Assembly (NCBI GenBank): GCA_934630815.1 | Contig: CAKTWI010000001.1 | Location: 196,729-260,728 of the forward strand | DNA length: 64,000 nt | From: an uncultured Senegalimassilia sp. | GTDB taxonomy: Bacteria > Actinomycetota > Coriobacteriia > Coriobacteriales > Eggerthellaceae | Reading direction: 5' to 3' | Shown here: in pieces, positions 27,691-36,529 of the stretch | How the letters are laid out: each line of letters begins with the position of its first letter | Numbering within the stretch: the first letter of the stretch is position 1 | Translations under genes and position numbers: made by a program | Notes under the pieces: model-generated | Database searches by the model: none | What the model saw: only the letters and a program-made list of their open reading frames with translations | What the model was told of the DNA's origin: nothing

Positions 27691-29043
27691 CTACCTCAGC
27701 TTGCTGCGGATCTCGATGACGCGGGCGATGCTGCGGGCCACTTCCACGCCCACATGCCAGCTGCTCTTCTCGTACAGCACGTTGCCGCCCACCATGGTCA
27801 TGAGCACGTCGGAGCCGTTGCAGGCGTTGACCACGGCCGAGACCGGATCGGTTGCCGGCGTTTGATGCGAGCCGGACAGGTCGACGGCGATGACGTCGGC
27901 CAGCTTGCCCACTTCCAGGCTGCCCACCTTGTCGTCCATGCGCAGCGCACGGGCGCCGCCGATGGTGGCCATCTCCAGCATGGTGGAGGATTTCATGAAG
28001 CTGCGCGGGTTCACGGCGCGCTGGATGAGCATGCCGATGTGCATCTCCGAGATCATGTCGGTGGAGTCGGTGGCGGCGGGGCTGTCGGTGCCCAGGCCCA
28101 CGCGCAGGCCGTTGTTCAGGAACTCGGCGAGCGGGGCCACGCCCATGCCCAGCTGGGCGTTGATGCGCGGACAGCTGGCCACGGACACGTCGTACTCCTT
28201 GAGCTTGGCCACGTCATGGTCGTCGACGTAGACGCCGTGCACCATCATGACGTTGTCGCTCTCGAACGCGCCCCAGTTCAGCACGTAGTTAACCGGCGTG
28301 GTGCCCGTGGGCAGCCACGGCGGGACCTCCACGTAGCAGCGCGTGGTGTCCATGGAGTGGACGGAGAAGGGCGAGGAGCCGTAGCGCACGAAATCGCACT
28401 CCTCGCGGTCGCCGGCCAGGCGCAGCGCCACGGGAAGGTTCTTCCTGGAGGCGAGCTGGGCGACCTTGCGGAAGATCTCCGGGTTGCAGGTGAACAGCGA
28501 CGACGGGGCCAGGCCGACGGTAAGACGGTCGGAATCGACCTCTTCCTGCCAATGGGCCAGGTCGTTCTCGGCCTGATGCATAGCGAAGTCCACGCGGCGG
28601 CGGTCCATGGCGCCCACCTCGCGGTAGACGACGCCGCGCATGCCCAGCTTCTGCATGGCGGTGCAGCTGGCGCCCGATGTGGTGATGTCGGCCACGGTGG
28701 TGATGCCGCTGGACAGCGACTCGAGGCCGCCCAGGATGGCCGAATCGTACCAATCGGCGGCGTCCATCTTCGCGGACAGCTCGCGCATGGTCATGATCCA
28801 AGTAGCGTAGGGGACATCGTGGACGATGCCGCGCATGACCGCGTTCTCCAGGTGGGTGTGCAGGTCGACGAAGCCGGGCAGGATGGCCGCCTGGCCGAAA
28901 TCGGAGACTTCCTCATCGGGATAGCGCAACTTGAGCATGGCGGCGTCGCCGACGTCGCGGATGGCGCCGTCGCGAACGAGCACCGCACCGTTGTGGATGG
29001 GTTCCGACGTGATGGGAAGCACGTACTGCGCGCACAAAAGCAT
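27691..29043 (-). CDS. Amidohydrolase (chlorohydrolase / S-adenosylhomocysteine deaminase-like)
   Basis: The protein has 450 residues from the ATG at 29043; the open frame extends further upstream but through the repeat at 29166-29250. Metal ligands are visible: HxH in FVDLHTHLENAVMRG, a later His in VMMVHGVYVDDHD, and the catalytic Asp in GLGTDSPAATDSTDM. The C-terminal beta domain has GSLEVGKLADVIAVDL. This subfamily deaminates or dechlorinates N-heterocycles such as S-adenosylhomocysteine, methylthioadenosine or guanine. The exact substrate cannot be read from the sequence. Confidence 0.9.
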   Translation of the reverse strand: MLLCAQYVLPITSEPIHNGAVLVRDGAIRDVGDAAMLKLRYPDEEVSDFGQAAILPGFVDLHTHLENAVMRGIVHDVPYATWIMTMRELSAKMDAADWYDSAILGGLESLSSGITTVADITTSGASCTAMQKLGMRGVVYREVGAMDRRRVDFAMHQAENDLAHWQEEVDSDRLTVGLAPSSLFTCNPEIFRKVAQLASRKNLPVALRLAGDREECDFVRYGSSPFSVHSMDTTRCYVEVPPWLPTGTTPVNYVLNWGAFESDNVMMVHGVYVDDHDVAKLKEYDVSVASCPRINAQLGMGVAPLAEFLNNGLRVGLGTDSPAATDSTDMISEMHIGMLIQRAVNPRSFMKSSTMLEMATIGGARALRMDDKVGSLEVGKLADVIAVDLSGSHQTPATDPVSAVVNACNGSDVLMTMVGGNVLYEKSSWHVGVEVARSIARVIEIRSKLR

Positions 29044-29165
29044 GGGCTGCCTCGCTTGTTCCGTGATTTGCAAGTAAACACGTATGATAGCACCGATGAG
29101 CGCCCCGGCGGAGCTTCCACGAAAGCAACGCGGCGAGCGGCGCGGGCCGGGGAGTTTGATTCGCG

Positions 29166-29250
29166 AACAGGGGACGGAGGTGTGTTCACGCGGATACGTC
29201 GACGGAAGTGCGGGGGTTGACCGCGAACGCACCTCCGTCCCCTGTTCGCG
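29166..29250. repeat. Inverted REP-like pair, second locus
   Basis: Arms GAACAGGGGACGGAGGTG (29166 onward) and CACCTCCGTCCCCTGTTC (to 29250) face each other across about 45 nt. They are the same motif as the tandem array at 16286-16466. The right arm ends 2 nt before the stop codon of the histidine kinase. Confidence 0.85.
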
Positions 29251-29252
29251 GG

Positions 29253-30731
29253 CTACTTCAACGGCAGGGTTGCGGTTAACACGGTGCCTTCGGCCTGCGT
29301 GCTGGAGGCCGTCAGGGTGCCGCCGTGCTCCTCGGCGATGGCCCGCGCGATGGCGAGCCCCAGACCGTGCCCGCCGGCGCTGCCCGTGCGCGCCTTGTCC
29401 GCGCGATAGAAGCGGTCGAACACGTGGGGAAGGTCCTCGGGAGATATGGGCGCGCCGGTGTTGCGCACCGCAAGCCTCGCCTGCTTGGCCGAGCGCGAAA
29501 GCGACACGTCGACCGCTCCCCCATCGTCGACGTACTTGCAGGCGTTGTCGATGAGCGTGCCCGCCAAACGGCGCAGCCGCTGCTCGTTGCCGCGCAGCTC
29601 GATGCCGGGCTCCACCTGCGATTCCAGCTTCACGCCGCGCTCGAACGCCACCGATTCGAACTGCAGCACCTCGCCTTCGAGCACGTCGGACAGGTCGACT
29701 TCCTCGAAGGCCGGACGGGCGGCGCCGGACTGCGCGGCCGCCTCCTCCTCGTCCATCTTCGCCAGCGCGAGCAAGTCGCCCACCAGGCCCTGCATAGCCT
29801 CGGCCTCGTGCTGCGTGCTCTCGAGCCATTGGCTTTGGCTTGCCACGCTGCGCTCGGGATGCTCGAGCGCGATGGACGTGTTGGCCAGGATGACGGTGAG
29901 CGGGGTTTTCAGGTCGTGCGACGCGTCGGCAACGAAGCGGCGCTGCTGCGTCCAAGCGCGGGCGACGGGGCGCAGCGCCCAGCGGCTGAAGAACAGGCTG
30001 ATAACGAAGAACACCGCCAGCGCCGCGACCTCCACCACGGCGAGCGTGGCCGCCAGGGTGCGCCAGCCGCTCGCGCTGCCCATGTCGGCGAACGCCAGAT
30101 ACATGACGCCGCCCGCCTGGCGTTTCACGTAGAACAGGCCCAGGTCGGATAGGCTGCCGAAGCCCTCGTCGGCGCCGGCGAGCTGCTGACCGGCTTGCTC
30201 GAGCACGTCTTGGCTGATAGACGCCGTGTTGTAGCGGCCGAGCGCGGTCATGGCCCCGTCCACGGACACGGAGAACAGCGCCATGGGGATGACCTGCCCC
30301 CCGTCGCGCTCGCGACCGCCGATGGTCGGCGGCGCCGCGACGTCGGAGGAGTCGGCAACGGCGAGCTCCTGATCGGCAGAGCCGGCGAGCGCATCGGCCC
30401 CGACGTCCTCCCGGCCCACGGCGGCATCGGCTTCCGCAAAGCCGGCGGCCTGCCCGGCAACCTGGGCCGACGTCTCCTGGTCGCCGGAGACGGCCGGGTC
30501 GTCCGCCCCGCCATCGTCAGGCGCGGGCTGGCCTTCGCCCAACGCGTCCTTCCCCATCTGCCTGCCCTGGTGCTCGGCGGCCTGCGCGATGGCCTGGTTG
30601 AGCGCGCCATCGACCGTGGCGACGCTTTGCCGATGGTTCACCACGCAGATAGTCGTGAAAACCACCGTCAGCACGACGGCGACGGTGGCCATGTTCAACG
30701 CTATGAACTTGATGCGGAGCTTTTTCAGCAT
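29253..30731 (-). CDS. OmpR-partner sensor histidine kinase
   Basis: The protein has 492 residues. Two membrane helices (residues about 8-30 and 225-250) bracket an extracytoplasmic domain of about 190 residues rich in Asp, Gly and Ala. The HisKA box is FVADASHDLKTPLTVILAN, the N box IDNACKYVDDGG, and the G boxes PHVFDRFYRADKARTGSAGG with HGLGLAIARAIAEEHGG. It autophosphorylates and passes phosphate to the OmpR-type regulator encoded 12 nt upstream. The signal is unknown. Confidence 0.94.
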   Translation of the reverse strand: MLKKLRIKFIALNMATVAVVLTVVFTTICVVNHRQSVATVDGALNQAIAQAAEHQGRQMGKDALGEGQPAPDDGGADDPAVSGDQETSAQVAGQAAGFAEADAAVGREDVGADALAGSADQELAVADSSDVAAPPTIGGRERDGGQVIPMALFSVSVDGAMTALGRYNTASISQDVLEQAGQQLAGADEGFGSLSDLGLFYVKRQAGGVMYLAFADMGSASGWRTLAATLAVVEVAALAVFFVISLFFSRWALRPVARAWTQQRRFVADASHDLKTPLTVILANTSIALEHPERSVASQSQWLESTQHEAEAMQGLVGDLLALAKMDEEEAAAQSGAARPAFEEVDLSDVLEGEVLQFESVAFERGVKLESQVEPGIELRGNEQRLRRLAGTLIDNACKYVDDGGAVDVSLSRSAKQARLAVRNTGAPISPEDLPHVFDRFYRADKARTGSAGGHGLGLAIARAIAEEHGGTLTASSTQAEGTVLTATLPLK

Positions 30732-30743
30732 AGGGCGGCCGCC

Positions 30744-31427
30744 TTAGGCCGCGGCGCCGTCGGCGGCGAAACGGTAGCCAGCCTTGCGGATGGTCTCGAT
30801 GCACGCCTGCGAGCCCAGAAAGCGCATCTTCTTGCGAAGGAAGCTGACATAGGCTTCCACATTGTTGTCCTCGGCGCTCGATTCCACACCCCACACGCGC
30901 TCGATGAGCAGCTCCTTCGACACCACCTGGCCGGCATTGCTCATAAGCACCTTCGCCAGGGAAAACTCCTTGAACGACAGATGGATGGTCTTCTGCCCGC
31001 ACGTCAGGTCATAGCTTTCCAGATTCAGCGAAAGATCGCCCGCATCGAGCTTCTCGAAGATCACCTCGCCCTGGCGGCGCGTGAGGGCGCGCAGATGCGC
31101 CAGCAGCTCGGCGGGACTGAAAGGCTTGGTCATGTAGTCATCGGCGCCGCTGTCCAGACCGGTAATCTTGTCGGGCACGGCATCGCGCGCGGTGAGCAGC
31201 AGCACCGGCGTGCTCACGTTCTTGCGGCGCAATTCGGCCACTACCGCGAAACCGTCCATCTTCGGCAGCATGACGTCCAGGATGACCACGTCGTAGATAC
31301 CGCTTTCGGCATAGGCCAGCCCATCGGCGCCGTTGTGCACCACGTCGGTGCCGTAGCCGTTCTCCTCCAGGATGTGCGCCAGCGCGCGGGCCAGCCGCAC
31401 GTCGTCTTCCACGATGAGGATCTGCAT
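30744..31427 (-). CDS. OmpR/PhoB-family response regulator
   Basis: The protein has 227 residues from MQILIVEDDVRL; AAGG lies upstream, and a start 48 nt earlier would add non-family residues. The receiver domain has VVILDVMLPKMDGF with the phospho-Asp, LLLTARD and DDYMTKPFSPAELLAHLRAL. The C-terminal winged helix has LSFKEFSLAKVLMSNAGQVV and VEAYVSFLRKKM. It is upstream of its kinase in one operon. Target genes are unknown. Confidence 0.95.
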   Translation of the reverse strand: MQILIVEDDVRLARALAHILEENGYGTDVVHNGADGLAYAESGIYDVVILDVMLPKMDGFAVVAELRRKNVSTPVLLLTARDAVPDKITGLDSGADDYMTKPFSPAELLAHLRALTRRQGEVIFEKLDAGDLSLNLESYDLTCGQKTIHLSFKEFSLAKVLMSNAGQVVSKELLIERVWGVESSAEDNNVEAYVSFLRKKMRFLGSQACIETIRKAGYRFAADGAAA

Positions 31428-31520
31428 GGTGTGCCTTCCGTCGATTCCCGAACCCGCACCGCAGGGCGCAGGCATGCATTCTTTTGGTCAACAGTATACG
31501 GCGCAGCCTGAAAACGGGCT

Positions 31521-31554
31521 TAAAGAACGGGGCCGCCCCGTAGGACGGCCCCGC
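31521..31554 (-). terminator. Terminator of the multi-cluster ferredoxin gene
   Basis: A 10-bp stem with one mismatch (GGGGCCGTCC / GGGCGGCCCC, 4-nt loop) is followed by GTTCTTT on the minus strand, about 25 nt past the stop. Confidence 0.75.
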
Positions 31555-31577
31555 ATGCGGAAGCTATGGAAGCGGAT

Positions 31578-32762
31578 TTAGCGCTCGTAGACCTGATCGC
31601 AGCCGAGCAGGTCCTTCATGGTGTGCCAGATCTGATGCGGATCGCCCACGGGATGCGCGGGCGGCTTCATCTCGTAGCGTTCCACCGCACCCGAGAGCAG
31701 GTCGACGGCGAACACCTCGTCGGAGAGCGTGAGCGCCTGCTGCGGGCAGATGTCCGTGCAGCAACGGCATTTCACGCAATCGCCAGGGAAATGCTCCACG
31801 CCGAACGTGCCGTCCTCGTCGGTGAACTTGCTGATGGCGCCGGTCGGGCAGAACGTCGCGCACATCTGGCAGCTGCTGCATTTGTCCGGGTCGATGATGA
31901 CGTGGCCCCACAGGCGCGTCTCGATCATGACGTCCTGCGGCTCGCCCAAGCTGGACAGGCTGTTCAGCAGCAGCTCACGGCGATCGGGGATGAAGTGGGG
32001 CAACGTGCCGTCCTCCATCACTTTCTGGAAGCGCGATTCGGGCTTCTCCTCGATGCCGAGCGTTTCCTTCACGGCATAGTCGGCGGTGGTGCCGGCGGCT
32101 GCCTTCGCCTCGGAGCCCATTTCCGCGAAGAACCTGCGCTTGCCGGCGTCGAAGCTGGATTTGCCCTCGAGGCGCACCTGGTGCGGGAACTTCTTCACCA
32201 GGTCGACGCGCATGTCGCTGTTCCACGTTTCCAGCAGCGTGTTGGCGGTATCGCGCACCTGCTCGGCCATATGGAACCCGGTGGCGTGCTCGCAGGCGGC
32301 GCACTTGCCCTCCACCAGGCTGACGTGCTTGGCGCCGGCCACGGCCAGGGTGACCAGCAGGCTTTCCTCCACGCGCCCAAGACACGTGACGGACACGACT
32401 TTCTCCAGGTCAAGCAGCCCTTCTGCAGCATTCACGATTTGCTCGCACGCGATGACCACCTCGCCGTCGGCGGCGCGCATGGCCTGGATGCAGCGATGCA
32501 GCAGCTCGGCGTCGTTGGGACGATGGGCCTCGAGCGCGCACGTGGGGCACACGGTGGCGCACGTGCCGCAGCCGATGCATTTCTCCGGCGAGATGATCAG
32601 CTCGTTGTCGTTATAGGATATGCAGCCCGACGTGCACACCTCCGCGCATTTCATGCACGTGGCGTTGCGATTGCGCACGACGGCGCAGCGGTTCTGATGA
32701 ACCGTGATATCGGCGCTCTGAAGTTTTTCGAGCAGACCGAGGAAATTCTTGGCACTTGGCAT
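31578..32762 (-). CDS. Multi-cluster 4Fe-4S ferredoxin-type protein
   Basis: The protein has 394 residues from MPSAKNFLG, with AAAGGGG upstream. Two bis-[4Fe-4S] modules sit at the ends: CMKCAEVCTSGC with CIGCGTCATVCPTC near 35-75, and CSSCQMCATFCPTG with CVKCRCCTDICPQQ near 300-360. The 220-residue middle has further Cys (VACEQ, VTCLG, KCAACEHATG), resembling a part of HdrA/MvhD-type or CooF-type electron carriers, but I cannot assign a family. No signal peptide is visible. It probably moves electrons in the cytoplasm. The partner gene upstream is of unknown function. Confidence 0.85.
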   Translation of the reverse strand: MPSAKNFLGLLEKLQSADITVHQNRCAVVRNRNATCMKCAEVCTSGCISYNDNELIISPEKCIGCGTCATVCPTCALEAHRPNDAELLHRCIQAMRAADGEVVIACEQIVNAAEGLLDLEKVVSVTCLGRVEESLLVTLAVAGAKHVSLVEGKCAACEHATGFHMAEQVRDTANTLLETWNSDMRVDLVKKFPHQVRLEGKSSFDAGKRRFFAEMGSEAKAAAGTTADYAVKETLGIEEKPESRFQKVMEDGTLPHFIPDRRELLLNSLSSLGEPQDVMIETRLWGHVIIDPDKCSSCQMCATFCPTGAISKFTDEDGTFGVEHFPGDCVKCRCCTDICPQQALTLSDEVFAVDLLSGAVERYEMKPPAHPVGDPHQIWHTMKDLLGCDQVYER

Positions 32763-32814
32763 TGCTGCCCCTTTCTCGTCTACCCCCTTGCAATTGGTTA
32801 GTATAGCCATTCGC

Positions 32815-33627
32815 CTACGAGAACGCACCGGCGGCGGCGTCGAACTCGCGCACGGAGCCGTCGGCGTACTCGATGCCCCAGGTGCCGTAGTCCACGTCGA
32901 ACGCAGGCAGATCGGGAATGGCGAAGGCGGGCTCGGCGGCATCGGCGACCTCGGCCTGCGCTTCAGCGGCAGCGTCGGCAGCATCAGCCACCTGCTCGGC
33001 GGTGGCGCTTGCCGGCTCAGCCTGATCAGATGCCTGACCTGCGGATTCGCCTTGTTCAGCGGCAACGGCGGCGGCTTCGGCCTGCGCCCGCTCGGCGGCT
33101 GCGAGCTGCGCTTCGTAGCTGGCGCGCGACGGGATGCGCACGCAAGCGATATCCTGCCCCAGCGCACCGGCGTTCATGAGGTCGCGCACGCGCTCCACCA
33201 TGTCCACCCCGTCGGTGGGAAACGACGAATCGGAGCCCGTCTTCACCGCAATGAGCGCGTTGTCGCCGAACTCCAATTCAAGCCAGTGATACGGAAACGC
33301 CGGCTGACCGTTTTCGGCGCGAACGTTGTTGGCGGCCGTGATGGTGTTGGACACCTTCGAGAACATGTTGTGCAGCCACTTGGGCATGACGCCCTCCCAT
33401 AGCCGCTGCGCGGCTTCGTCTGACTTGTCCCAGTAGGCACGATGCAGCTTGATCATGAAGCGCATCACGTTCTCCGGGCGCTGCCCGTCTACCGGCTTGT
33501 GCGCCTGCACAAGCGACGGCGCCACATAGGAGTACGAGCGTTTGATATCGGAGACGCACTCGTCGTTGAATAAACGTTCGTCCAGGTCCATGCGAAGAAT
33601 CAAAGAGGGTCGAATAAAAGCGGTCAT
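32815..33627 (-). CDS. Protein of unknown function, Ala/Glu-rich centre
   Basis: The protein has 270 residues from MTAFIRPSLILRMDLDERL; AAGGAAG lies upstream and the longer frame to 33756 has no support. Residues 1-180 look globular, with KLHRAYWDKSDEAAQRLWEG and YHWLELEFGDNALIAVKTG. Residues about 180-240 are an Ala/Glu/Gln-rich helical linker. The end (DYGTWGIEYADGSVREFD) is a short strand-rich piece. No membrane segment or catalytic motif is visible. It is 52 bp upstream of the multi-cluster ferredoxin and likely co-transcribed with it. Confidence 0.75.
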   Translation of the reverse strand: MTAFIRPSLILRMDLDERLFNDECVSDIKRSYSYVAPSLVQAHKPVDGQRPENVMRFMIKLHRAYWDKSDEAAQRLWEGVMPKWLHNMFSKVSNTITAANNVRAENGQPAFPYHWLELEFGDNALIAVKTGSDSSFPTDGVDMVERVRDLMNAGALGQDIACVRIPSRASYEAQLAAAERAQAEAAAVAAEQGESAGQASDQAEPASATAEQVADAADAAAEAQAEVADAAEPAFAIPDLPAFDVDYGTWGIEYADGSVREFDAAAGAFS

Positions 33628-33939
33628 GGCTTCAGCTTCCTTTCTCCAAACCAAAGCGGGCCGGCGCACGTCCCCACGCGGCCAGGTCCGTCGTCCACTT
33701 GCATTCTTCCCCAAACCCCGCCGCGCAGTATGGCGCAACCCTCCGCGCGTTGTCAAACGCGGGTTTGCGACCGCACATCCGGCGCAAAGCGCAACGGGCG
33801 GGCCGCACGCCTATGGCGCCAGCCGGGCCCGCGACGCGCCGTGAGCGCTCGCCTGGAGTTGCGGCAACTCGCTGCAAACCCGCCGCGCGAAGACGCATCT
33901 ATCCTCATATTCGAATAACCTACCGCGGAAAATCGGGCC
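33628..33939. other. Intergenic region between divergent units
   Basis: About 310 bp between the divergent genes at 33627 and 34141. It holds the start-site region of the minus-strand gene and, at its right end, the promoter of the plus-strand operon. I see no gene. Confidence 0.5.
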
Positions 33940-33969
33940 TTGACATCGTCGATGCGGCGCGCATATCAT
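33940..33969 (+). promoter_or_regulatory. Promoter of the TorD/NapGH-like operon
   Basis: A perfect TTGACA (33940-33945) and TATCAT (33964-33969) are 18 bp apart. Transcription would start near 33976, leaving a leader of about 165 nt before the ATG at 34141. Confidence 0.75.
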
Positions 33970-34007
33970 CGTCGCGGGGAGTCCGCCGGCGCACCGGATG
34001 CGTGCGG

Positions 34008-34127
34008 CAGACATTGTTTGCAAAAAGTCGGAGCTTCAGGGGTGAAGTTCCCGGAGTCGGTCTTACGGGCCGGCGCTGTAGCGTCATGCCAGAAGGCAGG
34101 CGCTTGTTTTGTTGCTAGCAATGTCTG
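34008..34127 (+). ncRNA. Candidate structured leader RNA (riboswitch-like)
   Basis: A perfect 9-bp closing stem pairs CAGACATTG (34008-34016) with CAATGTCTG (34119-34127), the latter directly against the ribosome site GGGAGGGGCGG. Inside lie hairpins CTTCA-GGGG-TGAAG (34034-34047), CCCG/CGGG (34050-34069) and TGCC-AGAA-GGCA (34087-34098). The layout is that of a cis-regulatory RNA controlling translation. I do not recognise a known class. Confidence 0.5.
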
Positions 34128-34140
34128 GGAGGGGCGGAGC

Positions 34141-34965
34141 ATGTCTGATTCCACTTTCGATCTATCCTTTGATTCCGAGCTCGACGAGTTCGACCCGCTG
34201 GAGGACACCGGCGCGGACGACGATGAGAACGAGGGCGGCGATTACACCGCCATCAGCTCGGCGACCGATGCACCCGCACAGCAGCTCGAGGCCGAAAGCG
34301 ATAACCGCACGCCTGCCGAGCGCATCGACGATCTGTTCAAATCCATGGCCCCGCGCCGCAAGGTGCTGCTGGGCATCCTGTCCTTCGTGCAAGAGCCGCA
34401 AACCGCCGAGGCCGTGAACGCCCACGTCGACGAGCTGCAGCAGGACAACTTCAGCGTCTATACCGCCGCCAACTTGTGCAACCTGCTCGAGCGCGCCGGC
34501 GCCATCGAGCGCATCACCGCCGACGGCCAACCCGCCGACGATACGGAAAACGAGCCCAAGACCGTGGTCGTGGACGGCGTGGAGTACCTGGAAGCCGCCG
34601 AACCCGTTGAGGTGTTCTGGCGTATCACCGAGCCTGGCCAGGCAAAACTTGATTCCGACAAACCCACCGAGCGCCTGCGCGCCCTGCTTGAGGAGGATGC
34701 GGCGTACGCGGTCATCTACAAGCGCATCCTCGCGCTGTGCGCAGCCGAAAACGGCGCTGCCACCCCGGTCATCAACGGCAAGGTCGACAACGACCCGCTG
34801 GTGCAAAAGCCCCGCCTGTACGCCCCGCATTTCGTGGACAAGCTGGAGCAATGCGACGCGCTGGAATGGCGCAAGGCCTGGTTCACCACCGAAACGGGAA
34901 AGCAGGGCCTGGAAATGCTGGCAGATGTCGTGGACGAGTCCGCGGCCGATTCCAAGGAGGACTAA
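34141..34965 (+). CDS. Protein of unknown function upstream of a TorD-like chaperone
   Basis: The protein has 274 residues from MSDSTFDLSF, with GGGAGGGG upstream. The first 60 residues are very acidic (ELDEFDPLEDTGADDDENEG). The next part looks helical and winged-helix-like: APRRKVLLGILSFVQEPQTA and TAANLCNLLERAGAIERI, then VFWRITEPGQAKLDS. I do not recognise a family. It is the first gene of the operon with torD-, napG- and napH-like genes, with 2 nt to the next start, so a role in maturation or regulation of a molybdoenzyme is a guess from context. Confidence 0.75.
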   Translation: MSDSTFDLSFDSELDEFDPLEDTGADDDENEGGDYTAISSATDAPAQQLEAESDNRTPAERIDDLFKSMAPRRKVLLGILSFVQEPQTAEAVNAHVDELQQDNFSVYTAANLCNLLERAGAIERITADGQPADDTENEPKTVVVDGVEYLEAAEPVEVFWRITEPGQAKLDSDKPTERLRALLEEDAAYAVIYKRILALCAAENGAATPVINGKVDNDPLVQKPRLYAPHFVDKLEQCDALEWRKAWFTTETGKQGLEMLADVVDESAADSKED

Positions 34966-34967
34966 CC

Positions 34968-35669
34968 ATGACCGAGAACGCCAACACCGCCGCAGAGCAG
35001 GCTTCCATAGACGAGCTGATCAAGCTGATCGAACAGCGCGCCGCAACGTACGGCCTGCTCAGCCGCCTGTTCCGTGTGGAAGTCGACCAGGAGCTGCTTG
35101 ACGAGCTGCACGGTATGCGCTTCCCCGCCTCCACGGGCAACGCCGACGTGGACGAGGGCTACCTGCGCCTGGCGAAGTACCTGTCCAATACCTGGGAGAA
35201 CAGCCTGACCGACCTAGCCGTGGACTATACCCGCGTGTTCATCGGCCACGGCGTTGACGCCTACAGCGCCGCCTACCCGTTCGAAAGCGTGTACACCTCC
35301 GAGAAGCGCCTGCTCATGCAGGATGCCCGCGACGAGGTGCTGGCCATCTACCGCTCCGCCGGCCTTGACAAGAAGAACAGCTGGAAGGAAGGCGAGGACC
35401 ACGTAGCTCTGGAGCTGGAGTTCGAGCAGGTGCTTGCCAACCGTACCGCCGATGCGCTGCGCAAGGGCGACGAGGAGGAAGCCGCCGCGCTGCTGACCAC
35501 GCAGAAGAACTTCCTGGAAGACCATCTGCTGTCGTGGGTTCCCATGATGACCGCCGACATGAAGCGTTTCGCGAAAACCGACCTCTATCAGGGCCTTGCC
35601 TATCTCACCGACGGGTTCCTGAATACCGATAAGGCGTTTTTGGACGACGTTTTGACCGAGGACGAGTAA
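34968..35669 (+). CDS. TorD/DmsD-family molybdoenzyme chaperone
   Basis: The protein has 233 residues, all helical, from the ATG at 34968 (AAGGAGG 7 nt upstream; the longer frame is rejected). Family features are the N-terminal ATYGLLSRLFRVEVDQELLDEL, the VDYTRVFIGHG segment and AYPFESVYTSEKRLLMQDA. These proteins bind the RR signal and apo-form of Tat-exported molybdoenzymes and aid cofactor insertion. A catalytic molybdoenzyme is not in this operon; the nearest is at 42343-45240 on the other strand. Confidence 0.9.
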   Translation: MTENANTAAEQASIDELIKLIEQRAATYGLLSRLFRVEVDQELLDELHGMRFPASTGNADVDEGYLRLAKYLSNTWENSLTDLAVDYTRVFIGHGVDAYSAAYPFESVYTSEKRLLMQDARDEVLAIYRSAGLDKKNSWKEGEDHVALELEFEQVLANRTADALRKGDEEEAAALLTTQKNFLEDHLLSWVPMMTADMKRFAKTDLYQGLAYLTDGFLNTDKAFLDDVLTEDE

Positions 35670-35794
35670 CGAGGCATCGCCCGCCGACGCGCTTCGAAGC
35701 CAGCGCGTCGGCGGTTTTGCACCGCCAGGCTTCCCGACGCGGAGGGCGTCGGATACGGGGAGGCCAGCATCGGGCGCGAGCGAAAGAAGGAGAG

Positions 35795-36520
35795 ATGGAC
35801 AACACGGACAACCGCACGGACCTGCCCGAAGGCCGCGCGGAACAGACGAAGGGGACGGCTGATGCGGCAACAGCGCAGGCGGCCGCGGAAAAGCAAGCGA
35901 AAACCGGAGGCATGACGCGCCGCACGCTGTGCCTGGGCATCGGCGGCGCCGCAGTGATGCTCGGCCTGGGCGGGCTGAAGGTGGCGAACCCGCAGGCGAT
36001 CATCCGACCTCCGGGAGGACAGGACGAGGATCGCCTGATCAGCGCCTGCATCCGCTGCGAGAAATGCTACGAGATCTGCCCGCGCGACGTCATCCGTCCG
36101 GCGCACATCGAGGACGGCATCCTGAACATGCGCACGCCGACGTTCGATTTCAGCGACGGCTACTGCGATTGGTGCACCGAGGAGAACGGCGGCACGCCGC
36201 TGTGCGTCTCGGCCTGCCCCACGCGCGCGCTGGAGCTGCCGGCGGGCGCCACGAAGGAGAACACCATCATCGGCAAAGCCGTCATCAACACCGACTGGTG
36301 CCTGGCATACAAGCTGATCGGCTGCCGATTCTGCTACGACGCGTGCCCGTACGAGGCCATAACGCTTGACGACGAGAACCGTCCCGTGGTGCTGGACAAC
36401 AAGTGCAACGGCTGCGGAGCCTGCGAAAGCGTGTGCGTATCGCTGCAAAACGGTTCCATTTCCGAGGGCGCCACTTCGCGCGCCATCATCATCAAGCCGC
36501 TTGACCAGGTAGAAAGGTAA
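35795..36520 (+). CDS. NapG-like Tat-exported 4Fe-4S ferredoxin
   Basis: The protein has 241 residues. After about 38 polar residues a Tat-type signal appears (MTRRTLCLGIGGAAVMLGLGG). Four Cys clusters follow: CIRCEKCYEICP, CDWCTEENGGTPLCVSACP, CRFCYDACPYEA and CNGCGACESVCV. The layout matches NapG/MauM-type ferredoxins that pass electrons from a membrane quinol oxidase to a periplasmic reductase. It lies 9 nt before the NapH-like gene, its usual partner. AAGGAGA precedes the start. Confidence 0.9.
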   Translation: MDNTDNRTDLPEGRAEQTKGTADAATAQAAAEKQAKTGGMTRRTLCLGIGGAAVMLGLGGLKVANPQAIIRPPGGQDEDRLISACIRCEKCYEICPRDVIRPAHIEDGILNMRTPTFDFSDGYCDWCTEENGGTPLCVSACPTRALELPAGATKENTIIGKAVINTDWCLAYKLIGCRFCYDACPYEAITLDDENRPVVLDNKCNGCGACESVCVSLQNGSISEGATSRAIIIKPLDQVER

Positions 36521-36529
36521 GGTGCGGTC

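Noticed and set aside
27691..29955. 754-codon version of the amidohydrolase
   Set aside because: The extra N-terminal part runs through the REP-like repeat and the end of the histidine kinase gene in another frame. The start at 29043 matches the family's N-terminus.
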